NCBI GenBank assembly: GCA_024364735.1
Contig: JAGFNQ010004033.1
Coordinates: forward strand, 310,001 to 374,000
Reading direction: 5' to 3'
Source of the DNA: Boesenbergia rotunda
Taxonomy: Eukaryota; Streptophyta; Magnoliopsida; Zingiberales; Zingiberaceae
Length of the DNA stretch: 64,000 nt
In this document: piece by piece, positions 1 through 10,599 of the stretch
Numbering within the stretch: the stretch's first letter is position 1
Layout of the letters: every line of letters starts with the position of its first letter
Position numbers and translations under genes: made by a program
Notes under the pieces: model-generated
What the model saw: the letters and a program-made list of their open reading frames with translations, nothing else
The model's database searches: none
Told to the model about the DNA's origin: nothing

Positions 1-199
1 CAAAATGAGGAGTGAGCTCCTAAAGGGCAAGAGGCAACAAAGTCAGTACCACCACCAAATCTTTTAGAGGGGGTGACTCGGTTACAAAGGTAAGTAGTAG
101 AATAGCTGCAAGTTATTGCCACCATGATGACTAACCAGTAGGCCGCTCTCATTACCCCACCGGTGGAGAATGTAGTGGCACCAGTTGTGACTGACGATC

Positions 200-760
200 C
201 ATCGGTTACATTTATAGTCCCGGCAAGGGGGGTAAGGCAAGAAGCGTACCTCATCCAGTGGTAGAAACTGAAGCCAGAGAACTTCTCAGGCACAAGTGAA
301 CCATGGGATGCTCAAGCATGGTTCAGAACTTTGGAAAGAATAGTAGAGCTACTGGACTAGCCTGAGGTAGAGAAGATAAAGTGTGCATCTTTCTGCCTTG
401 CCGGAGATGCTAAAATATGATGGGAGAGAGTCAAGGCCAAGAGAAATGTCAGCCAGATGACATGGGCCGACTTCGAGATCGAGTTTTTTTTTTAAAGAAT
501 ACATTCATATGCTAGTAACCAACAAGCATTATGATGAATTCACGGAGTTCAGACAAGGAGAACTATCCGTGGATGAAGCAGTGAGGAAGTTCAATTGACT
601 AGCTTGTCTGTGCCCAGAGCTAGTTGGCACTGAAAGAGAAAGAGTCAGGCTAATGCTCAAGATGTTAAGGCCTGAGATAGCTTTAAAGGTGGCCAGCGGT
701 GTTAGTAGGCCGCAGACCTCGGAAGGATTGATAACAGTATAAAGGCCACCAGAAATGTTG
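200..760 (+). pseudogene. Degraded gypsy gag (capsid) remnant
   Basis: Capsid-region remnant of element A. In frame 1 from about 283 the translation reads FSGTSEPWDAQAWF, then ELLD, stop, PEVEKIKCASFCLAGDA, which is the usual Retrotrans_gag pattern (F.G....A..W...ERI.......ek...A...L.g.A..WW). There are stops at 358 and near 420, the second where a Trp is expected (TGG to TGA type). A T-run at 484-493 goes with a frame change before EFRQGELSVDEAVRKFN. The region from the zinc knuckle to the protease active site is absent, because gag runs almost straight into the back half of protease at about 762: an internal deletion. The first 200 bases show nothing clearly alignable. Confidence 0.75.
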
Positions 761-761
761 A

Positions 762-1109
762 ATGATGAAGTTCATAACGACCCTACCGTCGGGAGAGGTC
801 ATGGAATCTACTCAGTGGCTGAGAGTTGTGCCAATTCAGATTTCCAATCGAGAACTCTATGGTGATTTAATAGTCCTTGACAGGAAGGATTATGATATTA
901 TCTTAGGGATGGATTTCTTGAGCAAGTACAATGCTTCTATAGACTGCTGCAAGAGAAAAGTCAAGTTCACACCAGAAGCAGAACCTCCATTTGAGTTTAT
1001 TGGAGACCCAAAGAGAAAGACAAAAAGGTTCTTATCTACCTTACAAGCTCAGAGAATGTTAGAGAAGGGGTGTTCTGGTTTTCTAGCTCATATAGTAGAT
1101 GCAAGTTAA
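762..1109 (+). pseudogene. C-terminal half of gypsy aspartic protease
   Basis: Protease normally cuts the Gag-Pol polyprotein. Only the back half is present: IILGMDFLSKYNASIDC is the conserved flap-distal motif of plant gypsy retropepsins. The catalytic D-S/T-G box that should precede it by about 60 residues is missing, so this copy cannot be active. The ATG at 762 is simply the first Met after the deletion junction, not a real start. The reading frame is the same as the downstream RT ORF, separated by one TAA at 1107-1109, so the two were once one polyprotein. Confidence 0.8.
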
Positions 1110-1133
1110 AGAGAAGGATTAAAGAAAGAGGAA

Positions 1134-2747
1134 GTGAGGGTAGTCTGTGACTATCCGGAGGTGTTTCCTGAAGAGTTACCAGGACTCCCTCTCAATCGGG
1201 AAATTGAGTTTGAAATTGAGTTGGCCCCAAGAACCAACCCAATTTCGAAGGCACCTTATCGCATGACGCCAGCAGAACTGAAAGAATTGCAAGAACAATT
1301 GCAAGAGCTGCTCGACAAGGGTTCCATCCGCCCTAGTCATTCACCTTGGGGAGCTCCTGTACTATTCGTCAAGAAGAAAGATGGATCTATGCGAATGTGC
1401 ATAGATTATCGAGCTTTGAATAAGGTAACCATCAAGAACAGATATCCTTTGCCAAGGATAGATGATTTATTTGATCAGCTGAAGGGAGCCACAGTGTTCT
1501 CCAAGATAGATCTGCGATCAGGTTACCATCAGCTTAGAGTGAAGGAGAGTGATGTGCCAAGGACTGCTTTCAGTACAAGATATGGGCACTACAAGTTTGT
1601 GGTCATGCCCTTTGGAGTGACAAACGCCCCTGCGACATTTATGGATCTAATGAATAGAGTGTTCAAGGACTTTCTTGACAAGTTCGTCATTGTCTTCATT
1701 GATGATATCCTAGTGTATTCAAAGACTCAGGAAGAACATGAAGAACACCTGAAGATAGTGTTGCAGACCTTACACCAGAGGGAGCTGTACGCCAAATTCT
1801 CAAAGTGTGAGTTTTGGCTGGACCAGGTGGCCTTCCTAGGCCACATCATTTCCAAGGAAGGTATTATGGTAGACCCAACCAAGATTGAAGCAGTTAGTAA
1901 CTGGAGTCAACCAAAGAATGCCAGTGAGATCAGAAGTTTTCTGGGTTTGGCAGGGTATTACAGAAGGTTTGTAGAGGACTTTTCAAAGATAGCTTCTCCA
2001 CTTACAGCCCTTACCAAAAAGAATAAGAAGTATGAGTGGACTAAAGACTGTGAGCAGAGTTTCCTTCAGTTGAAGAAGAGACTGACCAGCGCTCCTATCC
2101 TTACAGTACCCGAAGGTGATAAGAGCTTTGATATATACAGTGATGCATCAAAGCTAGGACTAGGAGCAGTCCTTATGCAAGAAGGCAAAGTCATAGCTTA
2201 TGCTTCCAGGCAACTCAAGGACTATGAAAAGCATTACCCCACTCATGATCTGGAGTTGGCAGCTGTAGTCTTTGCTCTAAAGATATGGAGGCATTACTTG
2301 TATGGAGTGCAGTGTAAGATTTATACAGATCACCAGAGTCTGAAATATTTCTTCACTCAGAAAAACCTCAATATGAGACAGCGAAGGTGGCTCGAGTTAG
2401 TGAAGGACTATGACTGTGAGATTCTTTACCACCCTGGTAAGGCAAATAGAGTAGCAGATGCACTGAGTAGAAAGACTTGTGCCACTTTGATGTCCTTATC
2501 ATCATTGGCACCACCATTACAGAAAGAGATAGTAGATTTTGGAGTGGAGATTATTGATGGACAGCTAGCCCTATTGACACTAGAGTCAACTTTGCTTGAA
2601 GAGATACAGAAGAGCAAGCTAAGGATTCTGATATCCAATGGATCAAACAAGAGGTGCAAGAAAAAGAGGGTAAAGAGTTTAGAGTATCTGACAGTGGGAT
2701 ACTCTATTATGGTGACCGTTTGTGTGTTCCCAAGAATGAAGAGCTGA
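1134..2747 (+). pseudogene. Gypsy reverse transcriptase-RNase H region
   Basis: RT copies the genomic RNA into DNA and RNase H degrades the RNA strand. RT signatures in order: YRMTPAEL, PWGAPVLFVKKKDGS, MCIDYRALNK, FSKIDLRSGYHQ (catalytic Asp, about residue 125), MPFGVTNAPATF and the catalytic box FIDDILVYS (about residue 190). RNase H follows with YSDAS, LELAAVVFALK, YTDHQSL and HPGKANRVADALSRK, giving the D-E-D-D set. All these residues look intact. The frame breaks near 2640-2660, where the integrase continues in another frame, so the last ~35 residues of the ORF are out-of-frame readthrough. The true polyprotein start lies upstream; the Met used here is internal. Confidence 0.92.
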
Positions 2748-3280
2748 GAATGAAGATTCTTGAAGAAGCCCATGGAACTCCCTACTCCATGCATCCTGGT
2801 TCTACCAAGATGTACCAGGACTTGAAAAGAAGATTTTGGTGGTCAGGGATGAAGAGAGACATAGCTAAGTATGTCAGCACCTGCCTGACATGTCAGAGAG
2901 TTAAAGCAGAACACCAGAGACCAGGAGGTGTCCTACAACCCATTCAGATTCCAGAGTGGAAATGGGAAGATATAGCCATGGATTTCATAGTTGGTCTACC
3001 AAAGACAACTAATGGCTATGATGTTATTTGGGTGATAGTAGACAGATTGACCAAGTCTACCCACTTTTTGGCAATCAAAGTGTCTTACTCAATTGAAAAG
3101 TTAGCCCAATTATATGTGCAGGAAGTGATCCGACTACATGGAGTCCCGAAGACCATTATCTCTGATAGGGATGGTCGTTTCACTTCACACTTTTGGGACT
3201 GCGTACAGACAGCGTTGGGCACCAAACTAAAATTCAGCACAGCTTTCCATCCTCAGACTGATGGACAACAGAGAGAGTGA
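2654..3280 (+). pseudogene. Gypsy integrase, N-terminal and core domains
   Basis: Integrase inserts the cDNA into host DNA. The N-terminal H-H-C-C zinc domain is visible (H in EEAHGTPYSMHPG, then CLTCQR), followed by the DDE core: MDFIVGLP with the first Asp and ISDRDGRFTS with the second. Just after PQTDGQ the frame is lost by a one-base deletion at about 3268-3270, immediately before the catalytic Glu, so no single frame carries all three catalytic residues. The remainder continues in another frame from 3277. Confidence 0.9.
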
Positions 3281-4020
3281 ATCAGGTTCTAGAAGATATG
3301 CTCAGAGCTTGTGCATTGGACTTCAAGGGCAGTTGGTGCAAGTATTTATGTTTAGCTGAGTTTGCCTACAACAACAGTTACCAAGCCACTATTGGTATGG
3401 CACCCTATGAAGCTCTTTATGGTAGGAAGTGTAGATCTCCCCTCTGTTGGTATGAAGGTAGTGAGAAGAAGGAAATGGGGTCACAGACTGATCTTATAAA
3501 TGATACCACAGAAGCTATAAAGAGCATCCGTCAGAGGATTGAGACTGCTCAGAGTAGGCAGAAGAGTTACGCCGATGTACGCCGTAGGCCGTTAGAGTTT
3601 GAAGTTGGGGATACAGTTTTCCTCAAAGTAGTTCCTATGAAGGGTGTGATGAGATTTGACAAGAAAGGTAAGCTAAGTCCTCGATACGTAGGGCCCTACC
3701 CAGTGACGAAAAGAGTTGGCAAGGTAGCTTATGAGTTGGAGCTACCCTCAGAGATGTCAGCAATACACAATGTGTTCCATGTCTCAATGCTAAAGAAGCA
3801 TACCCCAGATGCCAACCAAGTGATTGAGCCACAGATGGTACAAGTTCAAGAAGATCTCAGTTATGAAAGTCGACCTATTCAGATAATAGATCGAGCAGAT
3901 AAGAAGCTGAGGAACAAAGTGGTACCACTAGTAAAAGTTTTATGGCTGAATCAGAAGTATGAAGAGGCAACCTGGGAGTCAGAAGATAGCATGAGGCAAA
4001 GGTATCCAGAGCTGTTCTAA
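3277..4020 (+). pseudogene. Gypsy integrase C-terminus with chromodomain-like tail
   Basis: Continuation of the same polyprotein after the frameshift. Typical plant chromovirus motifs occur in order: EFAYNNSYQATIGMAPYEALYGRKCRSPLCW, split here by me as EFAYNNSY, then MAPYEALYGRKCRSP; then VGDTVFLKV, GKLSPRYVGPYPV, HNVFHVSMLKK, and the tail with KVLW, EEATWE and RYPELF. The tail is the chromodomain-like module thought to steer integration into heterochromatin. The aromatic cage cannot be judged by eye. The ORF ends 35 bp before the 3' LTR, as usual for the clade. Confidence 0.88.
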
Positions 4021-4043
4021 GTTCGAGGACGAACTTTTTATAA

Positions 4044-4055
4044 GGTAGGGAGGAT
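4044..4055 (+). promoter_or_regulatory. Polypurine tract of element A
   Basis: GGTAGGGAGGAT lies directly before the LTR start TGTAACACCC, the position of the plus-strand primer. Confidence 0.75.
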
Positions 4056-4149
4056 TGTAACACCCAATAATTTTCTGGTATTATTAGAGATTTTTCGGAA
4101 TTTTATAGCATTTTTCGGATTAAAAATAGAAAGAAAAAAATTAAAGAGG

Positions 4150-4221
4150 TCTAGTGGGGATCGATCCCGCGACCACAAAGCAAGCAGTGACTTAAGCGAA
4201 TCCAAGGAACCAGCTGGGCTA
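4150..4221 (-). other. tRNA-like (Pol III A/B-box-like) block in LTR A, antisense
   Basis: On the minus strand, TAGCCCAGCTGG (4210-4221) resembles an internal A box and GGGATCGATCCC (4157-4168) resembles a B box, about 50 bp apart as in a tRNA or tRNA-derived SINE. No cloverleaf or plausible anticodon arm is evident, so this is not called a tRNA gene. It may be a fossil SINE head or coincidence. Confidence 0.4.
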
Positions 4222-5838
4222 GGGTATCAAGCACAGAAAAGGATGAAACGAAATAATATTATAGTTGATTTAGCCCATTTCATGAAGAGATATCAAATCT
4301 TCCACTTAAGTTGAGTTAAGACCCCATTAGGGCTTGGAGGAGGCCGCGCGAGCCAAGGGAGGAAGCTGCGAAAATAGGGAGAAAGGGGGAGTTTTCTTCT
4401 TCCTTCTTCTTCCTCTTGGAGTAGAAAACCTAGGGCTTCTTCCCTAGGGCCAAGGGTGAAGTTTTCTTGCAAAGGAAGAGAAAAAGAGCCTTACACTAGA
4501 AATTTTGAGATACTTAGTGAGTTTTATTCAAGAAAAGAGTAAGTAAATCACTCACCTGCAATAGGAGTAGCTTCGCATGTAGTTTTCTCATTGTAGAACC
4601 TTGATTTTGTGATTTATGTGCATGCTTGGAGAATAGGGCTTATTGTGTGATTAAGTTTCTCAAGAATACATGTTTTTAATCATAGAACTTGAATTGGAGT
4701 AGATTTTTATGTATGTGATCTAAGGATGGATGACCAAGTTCTTGAAAAGTCCCAAAATTGAGTTTTGGGTTAAGGGCACGCAAGGTGCTCGATGAAAGTT
4801 CCAAGTAAGAAAGGTAAGGTTTTGTAGTGCAAAGATTTATGTAAAAAGAAAGATAGCTTGATAAGTGTAAGCATTATGAATAAGAAAGTATTTTACTTTT
4901 GTAAAGTGACACGTACCGGGCAAAAGAGAGGCCCACAGAAAGTTAGAAAGAAGCTCTAATAGGGTGCGGTGGCTAGCTACCCCGAAACCTATTAGGGACG
5001 CGCGCATTGGTACATTGATACCATGGTACAGTGTCAAGGCCTGAGAAAGTTGATTATTATTTTGAAGTATATGAGTATATGAAAGTGTTTCAATTTCCTA
5101 AAGTGCATGTTTTGTTATGTAGGATAACATGGTTATGTTATAAGCATGTTAAAGGGAAAGAGCAAAGAAGTTGTGTTTTAAAGTATGGAAATGTGTTATT
5201 AGTAAGTTTCAAAAGAAATTATAAGCATGTTAGATTTGCCAATGTTTTAGTGCTAGTAAATGTTTTCAAGTATGATTGAGCATGATAAGTATATGAAAGT
5301 TTCCATGTGTAAGTATTTCAAAGTGCATGTGTTTTGAAGCAAGCATTATTTGAAAAGAGCATGTTTATCCCGTATCGTTGGATTTGTGAGTTAGGATTTA
5401 CTTACTAAGGATTTTGCTTATTAGTTGCATTTCCTTCTATTGCAGACAAAGGTAAAGAAAAAAACATAAGTTAAGGAGGCGAAGGGACTTGCATTGATAT
5501 TTAGTGGCGGCGGAACCGTGGAAGAGATCTTTGGGCTAAGTCTTGTAGAACATGTGTTTTGGTATTTTAAAGTGGTAGAATGAAGGACTTTGTTTAAACT
5601 ACGCATAGGGGTTAAGTTTGGTACAAACTCTAGAGTGTTTTGCTTACATTTTATAGTTTTGTTAAATCTCGCAAGGATTCTAATTTCAAGTTATCGGATT
5701 CGTTTTGAGTTGCTAAAATGTTTATAAAACTAGTATAGAGTATAGAAATGGAGTTATGTCTTTGTATACATTGGAGGTATGTGAATTGTGGACTTTTGAA
5801 ACAAGTTTTAAGGTCTGAAATGCAGGTTTTCAGGCGTG

Positions 5839-5976
5839 CCAGTTGACTGGTTCAGAACCAGTCGACTGCCCTATCGAACAGTAGCTTCTGTTCGACGCAC
5901 CAGGTGACTGCCACGAGGCCAGTCGACTGGTGCCGCGCCCAGAAACTTACTGTGGCCGATACCAGTCGACTGGTAC
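5839..5976 (+). repeat. CAGTCGACTG palindrome cluster in LTR A
   Basis: Five copies of CCAGTYGACTGG or close variants (5839, 5857, 5898, 5919, 5961) in about 140 bp, plus a separate perfect 8-bp-stem hairpin TCGAACAG/CTGTTCGA at 5874-5896. Half the copies are perfect 10-14-bp palindromes centred on GTCGAC. Confidence 0.85.
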
Positions 5977-5997
5977 CATTAAAAAGAAGTTGTGTAG

Positions 5998-6056
5998 AGC
6001 AGCTGATTAGTGCTTTAGTGTTACAACTAAGAGGTCTAGGGGTCAATTCCTGGCCA
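5998..6056 (+). other. Second tRNA-like block in LTR A, sense
   Basis: GGGTCAATTCC (about 6040-6050) matches the B-box consensus at 10 of 11 positions by eye; a weak A-box-like TAGTGCTTTAGTG lies about 25-35 bp upstream. No full cloverleaf. Listed because it is the second such block in the same LTR, in opposite orientation to the first. Confidence 0.3.
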
Positions 6057-6259
6057 AGCTAATAAAATTAAAGTTTTTGCTTTATTTTGGCTGATTAGTA
6101 CTTTAAACATGATTATGAATTGTTAGTTCAGCAAATAGCGAAATAAGAAATTTTAAATTCTCCCAGTTGGTTTAGCATTATAAGAAATCACTAATTAGTT
6201 AGTTAGTTAGTTAGTAGCGATCCGCCTTAAAGCTTAGTACCAGAAGGTGGGTCGTCACA

Positions 6260-7459
6260 TCCACGACCTGGGATCGGTCTGGTGATCGGTCCAGGAGAAT
6301 CTCAAGGAAATCGCGATTTCTGATTGAGCATTGGGGATCGATCAGGACGGAGCCTGATCGGTCTGGAACCAGCCTGATCGGTCTGGTGACCGATCAGGAT
6401 GTTCTCTGATCGGTCCGGTGACCGATCACTTTAATTCAAATTGCATTGTCAGACGCTCTAATTGCGTTTGAACACAACCGATTCGCTGCCACTTTCCTCT
6501 GATATTTGATATGCTGCTTGATTTGCTGCTCTAATACTCTGAGTAAGTTTCAGGTGACAGAGGAGGATTCAAACACTCAAGGAGAAGTCAAAGAGAGCTT
6601 TCCTTGGAGCAGGTTTGTCCCTTTCTCCACACAGGTTGCAACGGCTGGATGCAGGACTGAAGCTGCTGACTGAAGCTTGGCTGAGGGAGCTCAGGAAGTT
6701 CAGTTAGGGTTCAGTGTAGCTGGCGCATTGGCAGTGAGGCAGCTGGAGGCTGCTGGAGATGAGATCATCTGTTGCTTAGCAGAGAAACAAAAAGAACGAG
6801 AGTTGTAGTGTTCAGTATTGATCGAATCAAGTCTTATGCTCTTGAGTTCCTGTGTTTTTGAGTTCTCCACATCAAGCTTGCTGTTCTTGAGTTCTTCAAT
6901 CATTCTGAGCAAGCTATTGAGAATCAATCATCATACTTGAGCACTTGAAGGAGAAGACAAGACGCTTGGAGTCCGACAGTGGGAAGACACGGAGAAGGGT
7001 TCTTGCGTGAGATCGCCACTGGGTGGAGCTCAGGGAAGCTTGCTGTGTTTTTGTCCTAGCTAAGTGTTTGAGTAAGATCCTTCTTGTTGTTTCTTTGTGC
7101 TCATTCTATATCATTGTTTGAAACACACTGTGGGGAGGTTTCTCCACCGAGAAGGAGGTTGCTTCATATCCGGTGATTACCGGGGCTTGATCTGCCGACG
7201 ATCAAGGGATCGCCCACCTTAAGGGCACGCCAAGGAGTAGGGGCAAGTTATCCCCGAACTTTGTAAACCCTCTTGTTAGCGATCTTGGTAGCTGTTGACT
7301 GTTAGTTTTCATCTCTATTTTTGTTTACTGCATTGCTCTGCTATTTTCTTGCTTCTTCCGCTGTGCTGCTGATAGTTTGAGTGCAGAAACTTGATAACTC
7401 TTCAAAGAAGAAGTGTTGGCTATATTCACCCCCCCTCTCTAGCCATCTCATTCCCAACA
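6260..7459 (+). repeat. 3' portion of a copia-type LTR (element B)
   Basis: The segment ends in ATATTCACCCCCCCTCTC...CATTCCCAACA, the usual end of Tork/SIRE-type copia LTRs. The bases just after it (TTTGG) look like the start of a primer-binding context interrupted by element C at 7465, so B is probably a 5' LTR. Its left part is displaced by element A. The ORF at 6700-6927 on the reverse strand is a chance frame. A GATCGGTC palindrome cluster occupies 6271-6428. Confidence 0.65.
6271..6428 (+). repeat. GATCGGTC/GACCGATC palindrome cluster in LTR B
   Basis: Repeated half-sites GATCGGTCYGG and inverted GACCGATCA. Two nearly perfect inverted repeats, CCTGATCGGTC..GACCGATCAGG at 6373-6398 and TGATCGGTC..GACCGATCA at 6407-6428, and partial copies at 6271-6292, 6335-6346 and 6353-6366. 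Confidence 0.85.
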
Positions 7460-7464
7460 TTTGG

Positions 7465-8674
7465 TGTTGGTGCTGGAAGTGCCAGATCGAACCTTATTTT
7501 GATAATGAAAAAGAGATCAAAGTTAAGTATGCTTTTGGTTCTAATTAGTTACACTAAGTGTGTAGGAAAGTCCTAGTGTAACTAGGCATGAAGTCTTGAC
7601 CTATAGGGTTGAGCACGAAGATTTGACCGGGGGTTAGGCACCGAAGTCTTGATTCAGAAGATCAGACAGAAGTTATAGCCGAGTGAGGACAACAGATAGT
7701 AGTAGGGATGGATCGAGGTACGGACGTTTCGAGATCTGGAATCTTTGGAGGCCGAGAAAAAGTCCAACTAGAGGTGCTGACTGGCAACAAGTAACTTTTC
7801 TAGAGTAGAGTAGGTGAGGACATGTTCCATGGAAGAGGGAACAGTAGATGTTGGTTCGACCTAGGGTTTTAGTTGAAATCCAAAGTTAGGATCAGACAAC
7901 ACTGGCTGTCGTACATGTATTTATTTTATATATTATTTGTGTTTGAACTAATCTTGTGTTGCAGCTAAGGAACTTGAAGATTGGTCGCATCTCTGGCGCT
8001 CGAGAGGACTCGGGCACCTGAGAACACAGGTGGCCGAGATGTCTCTGGCGCCCGGGAACACAAGCGCTCGAGAGGTCTCAAGCACCCCTATGCGCGTGAC
8101 TTAGCCTAGGCGAGGCTGAGTTGGCGCACGTTGGTTGGAGTCGCCACATCAGCAACAAAGGTGCTAGAGGCTCTCAAGCGCCCGAGAAGGATAACGGTTG
8201 ACCACGCAGCAGATTGGGACGCAGCTGGATCACTGCAATGGGGGCGCCCCTATAGGCACTCAGGCACCTGTATGCCCCTTTATAAGGGGTTTCAACCATA
8301 AACTTCCACATCAACTTTTTACATCATTTATGCTCAAGTGTGTTGTGTCGAAGCAATCCAGAGATGACGAATCGCTGCTCCGACAACGACGTGCTCCTTT
8401 TTACATTTCAGTTAAAAGTTGTTGGTATTCTTTTTCTTGTACATAACATCACATTTTTGGTACTCATTCACACTATATAGAATTGCCCAAAGTATATGGT
8501 CAAGGATCATGGGCCTTGGAGTAGGAGTCGTCATAGACTCCGAACCAAGTAAATACAAACGTGTTAGGGATTGTTTTTGCACTTATCTTTTCCGCTACGT
8601 AAACTCTTATTTAAATCTAAAGTTTTCGAAATGCGATATTTACCCCCCCCTCTATCGCTCTCTACGATCCCACA
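7465..8674 (+). repeat. 5' LTR of element C
   Basis: Runs from TGTTGGTGCTGG to GATCCCACA, 1,210 bp. It has the three-module layout seen in the other SIRE-like LTRs: degenerate GGCACGAAGTCTTGA-type minisatellite (about 7570-7680), a block with CGACCTAGGG, then GGCGCCC-type half-sites (about 7990-8260) and a TATA-like TATAAGGGG at 8281. It ends in CACCCCCCCTCTATCG before the terminal bases. The ORFs at 8198-8801 are chance frames in the R/U5 part. Confidence 0.82.
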
Positions 8675-8676
8675 AT

Positions 8677-8688
8677 TGGTATCAAAGC
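8677..8688 (+). promoter_or_regulatory. Primer-binding site of element C
   Basis: TGGTATCAAAGC, two bases after the LTR, matches the initiator tRNA-Met 3' end with one G-to-A change (usual form TGGTATCAGAGC). Confidence 0.85.
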
Positions 8689-8968
8689 AGAGTCGCTCTA
8701 AATTGATGAAACCACCATTTGAGCATTTCTTTCATTTTCAGATTTTTCACCATTTCAATTTTGAATTCTTATCCTTTCACCATAAGATAGAATTGATCTA
8801 ACTATCATTTTCTAAAAATTTATCATAATTTTTAAATATATTTTTATATTTTTTCTCAAAATTCGTGCAACATCGATTCGACCAATATTTTTTTCTTCTC
8901 CTACATTACTAATCCAAGACCTAGTCTTGGTACATTCTTTTTGTTTATTCGTGTGCAAGATTTAACTA

Positions 8969-10599
8969 ATGACCCAACAAGAAGGCTACAATACCGTTCG
9001 CCCACCTCTTTTCTCTGGTGAGGACTTCGGCTACTAGAAAAGTCGAATGGAGATTCACCTAAAGACCCATGCTCAAATGTGAGTGATTATCCAGACAGGG
9101 TTCACACTACCCATGAATTTAAATGGAGATCCATTAGGATGTGAACTCTATGATGCAACCCCAATGAAAAGGATTAAGGCTAAAGCCTAAGCTGCCCATA
9201 CTACAATGTTCCTTAACCAAAGATAAGCAAAACCGGGTTAGACCATTCATAAGTGTTAAAGACCTTTGGGAGAAATTGATCAAGCTACATAAAGGGACCT
9301 CTGAAACAAAGGTAAATAAAGGTGATTTGTATTTTAATAAACTATATAATATCAAAATGTAAGATGGAGAATCGGCAAGTCAACTTCACACAAGAATTCA
9401 AGATATTCTCAATGGACTACATGTGATCGGATAACAAGTCAAAAATCATGACATAATCAAGTACACATTGAAAGCATTCCCAAGAAATACTATGTGGGCA
9501 TCTATGGTAGATGCATACAATGTTTAAGGGTTCTTTCAAAGGTTAAATTAGATGAATAATTTTATGACTTTGAACTTTATGAATAGACTAATACTTGTCC
9601 ACCCAAGAAAGATCTTGCACCACTTACAGGAAGATTTACAAACAAGAAGCCACAACCCAAGTATCAACCTGAATCTGAATATGAAGACGAATCAGATTCA
9701 AATGATGACAAAGAGATCATCTCCAAGGTAGTCAACCTAGTTCGAAAAATGCTAAAGAAAAAGAGGATGACCCAATTAGAGTGCCCAAACACAGAAAAAG
9801 ACCAAGGAACAAAGGAAAAGGAAGACCCTGAAAGTAACATGGTCAGAGTCATCGGAATAGTCAGACAAAGAAGAACAAACTCAACCAAGCTTTTTGGACC
9901 TACCGGTATAAGCACATGTTGCCGAGAATGAATCCAACAGCGAGTCTGAGAATGAATCCAACACTACGTCTAAGAACAAATTCATCACCGAGTCCAAGAT
10001 TAAGTTAGAAGCCAAGATGGGAAGAAGCCATGGATCAATATCCATCTCCGAAAAGGGTAAACTCACTGTAAGTGGTTATTCTGAAAATGAACCTTACGAT
10101 CTTATCTCCTACCTATCTTGCAAGTTGGCTAAGTCCAACAATCGGGTCAAGTCCCTCCAAAAGGAGATCCGAGCCCTTAAGGAGGAGGCTAACTTGAGTT
10201 CCTTGACTGAGATAATTCAGGGTGGAACCTTAACTCAAGTCCAACAACATGAGGAGGAAAATTCCTCTATGAAAATTCAAGTCAAGGAACTTAGAGCAAC
10301 CTTAAAGAGGTTCAATTTGGGTTTCAAGAATTTTGACATGATTCATGGAAAACAAAAAGGTTGTTCAAAACCGATTCAGACTTGGGTATAGAACTAACTC
10401 GCGATATAGGTCATACTATTCAATTATGAACCGTACTAGCACCCGAGTCCAAGCATGGGTCCCCAAACTAAGTTTGTTAAATCAAGCAAGACCAAACCAC
10501 TATTAGATCTCGAAGGATCAAATTCATTACCTGGATAGACCGTATCGAGGCTTTAATCCAGGGGGAGCCAATAGAAAAACAATTTATATTGTTAGATAA
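8969..10599 (+). pseudogene. Degraded copia Gag of element C
   Basis: Starts at ATG 8969 with RPPLFSGEDFGY, the N-terminal motif of UBN2/DUF4219-type copia Gag, the capsid precursor. Two early Trp positions are stops (TAG after GEDFGY, TGA after HAQM), both TGG-type G-to-A changes; further stops and frame changes follow. A coiled-coil-rich C-terminal part is still open at 10017-10391 (LISYLSCKLAKSNNRVKSLQ). The gag frame ends with PGGA..KTIYIVR and TAA at 10597-10599, the same codon position as in element P, where the stop is TGA. That shared end argues that gag-only is the family's real structure rather than decay of pol. Confidence 0.75.

Larger units (their letters stand above)
1..6259 (+). 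mobile_element. Ty3/gypsy chromovirus (Tekay/Del-like), 5' end outside window
   Basis: Element A. Order seen: degraded gag, end of protease, reverse transcriptase, RNase H, integrase, C-terminal chromodomain-like tail, polypurine tract, 3' LTR. RT before integrase defines Ty3/gypsy. An integrase tail ending in EATWE and RYPELF, followed shortly by a polypurine tract and a LTR starting TGTAACACCC, fits the Tekay/Del chromoviruses. The 5' LTR and leader lie left of the window. The element is dead: gag has stops and a frame change, zinc-knuckle and protease active-site coding is missing, and pol has two frameshifts and a stop. The right end abuts LTR remnant B at 6260, so A probably inserted into B; the candidate 3' TSD is TCCAC at 6260-6264, with its partner outside. 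Confidence 0.9.
4056..6259 (+). repeat. 3' LTR of gypsy element A (about 2.2 kb)
   Basis: Starts TGTAACACCC after the polypurine tract and ends GGGTCGTCACA, giving the TG..CA termini. ORFs within it (for example near 5031-5279) are chance frames. It contains a tRNA-like block in antisense at 4150-4221, another in sense near 6000-6056, an intervening AT-rich part, and a cluster of CAGTCGACTG-type palindromes at 5839-5976. A short TAGT microsatellite is at about 6197-6213. The 5' LTR is not available, so the boundaries rest on termini and context only. Confidence 0.82.

Noticed and set aside
1..4020. Endogenous plant pararetrovirus
   Set aside because: Integrase, chromodomain-like tail, polypurine tract and LTR are present; there is no movement protein.
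4150..4221. Functional tRNA gene
   Set aside because: Box-like motifs only; no foldable anticodon arm or acceptor stem recognised.
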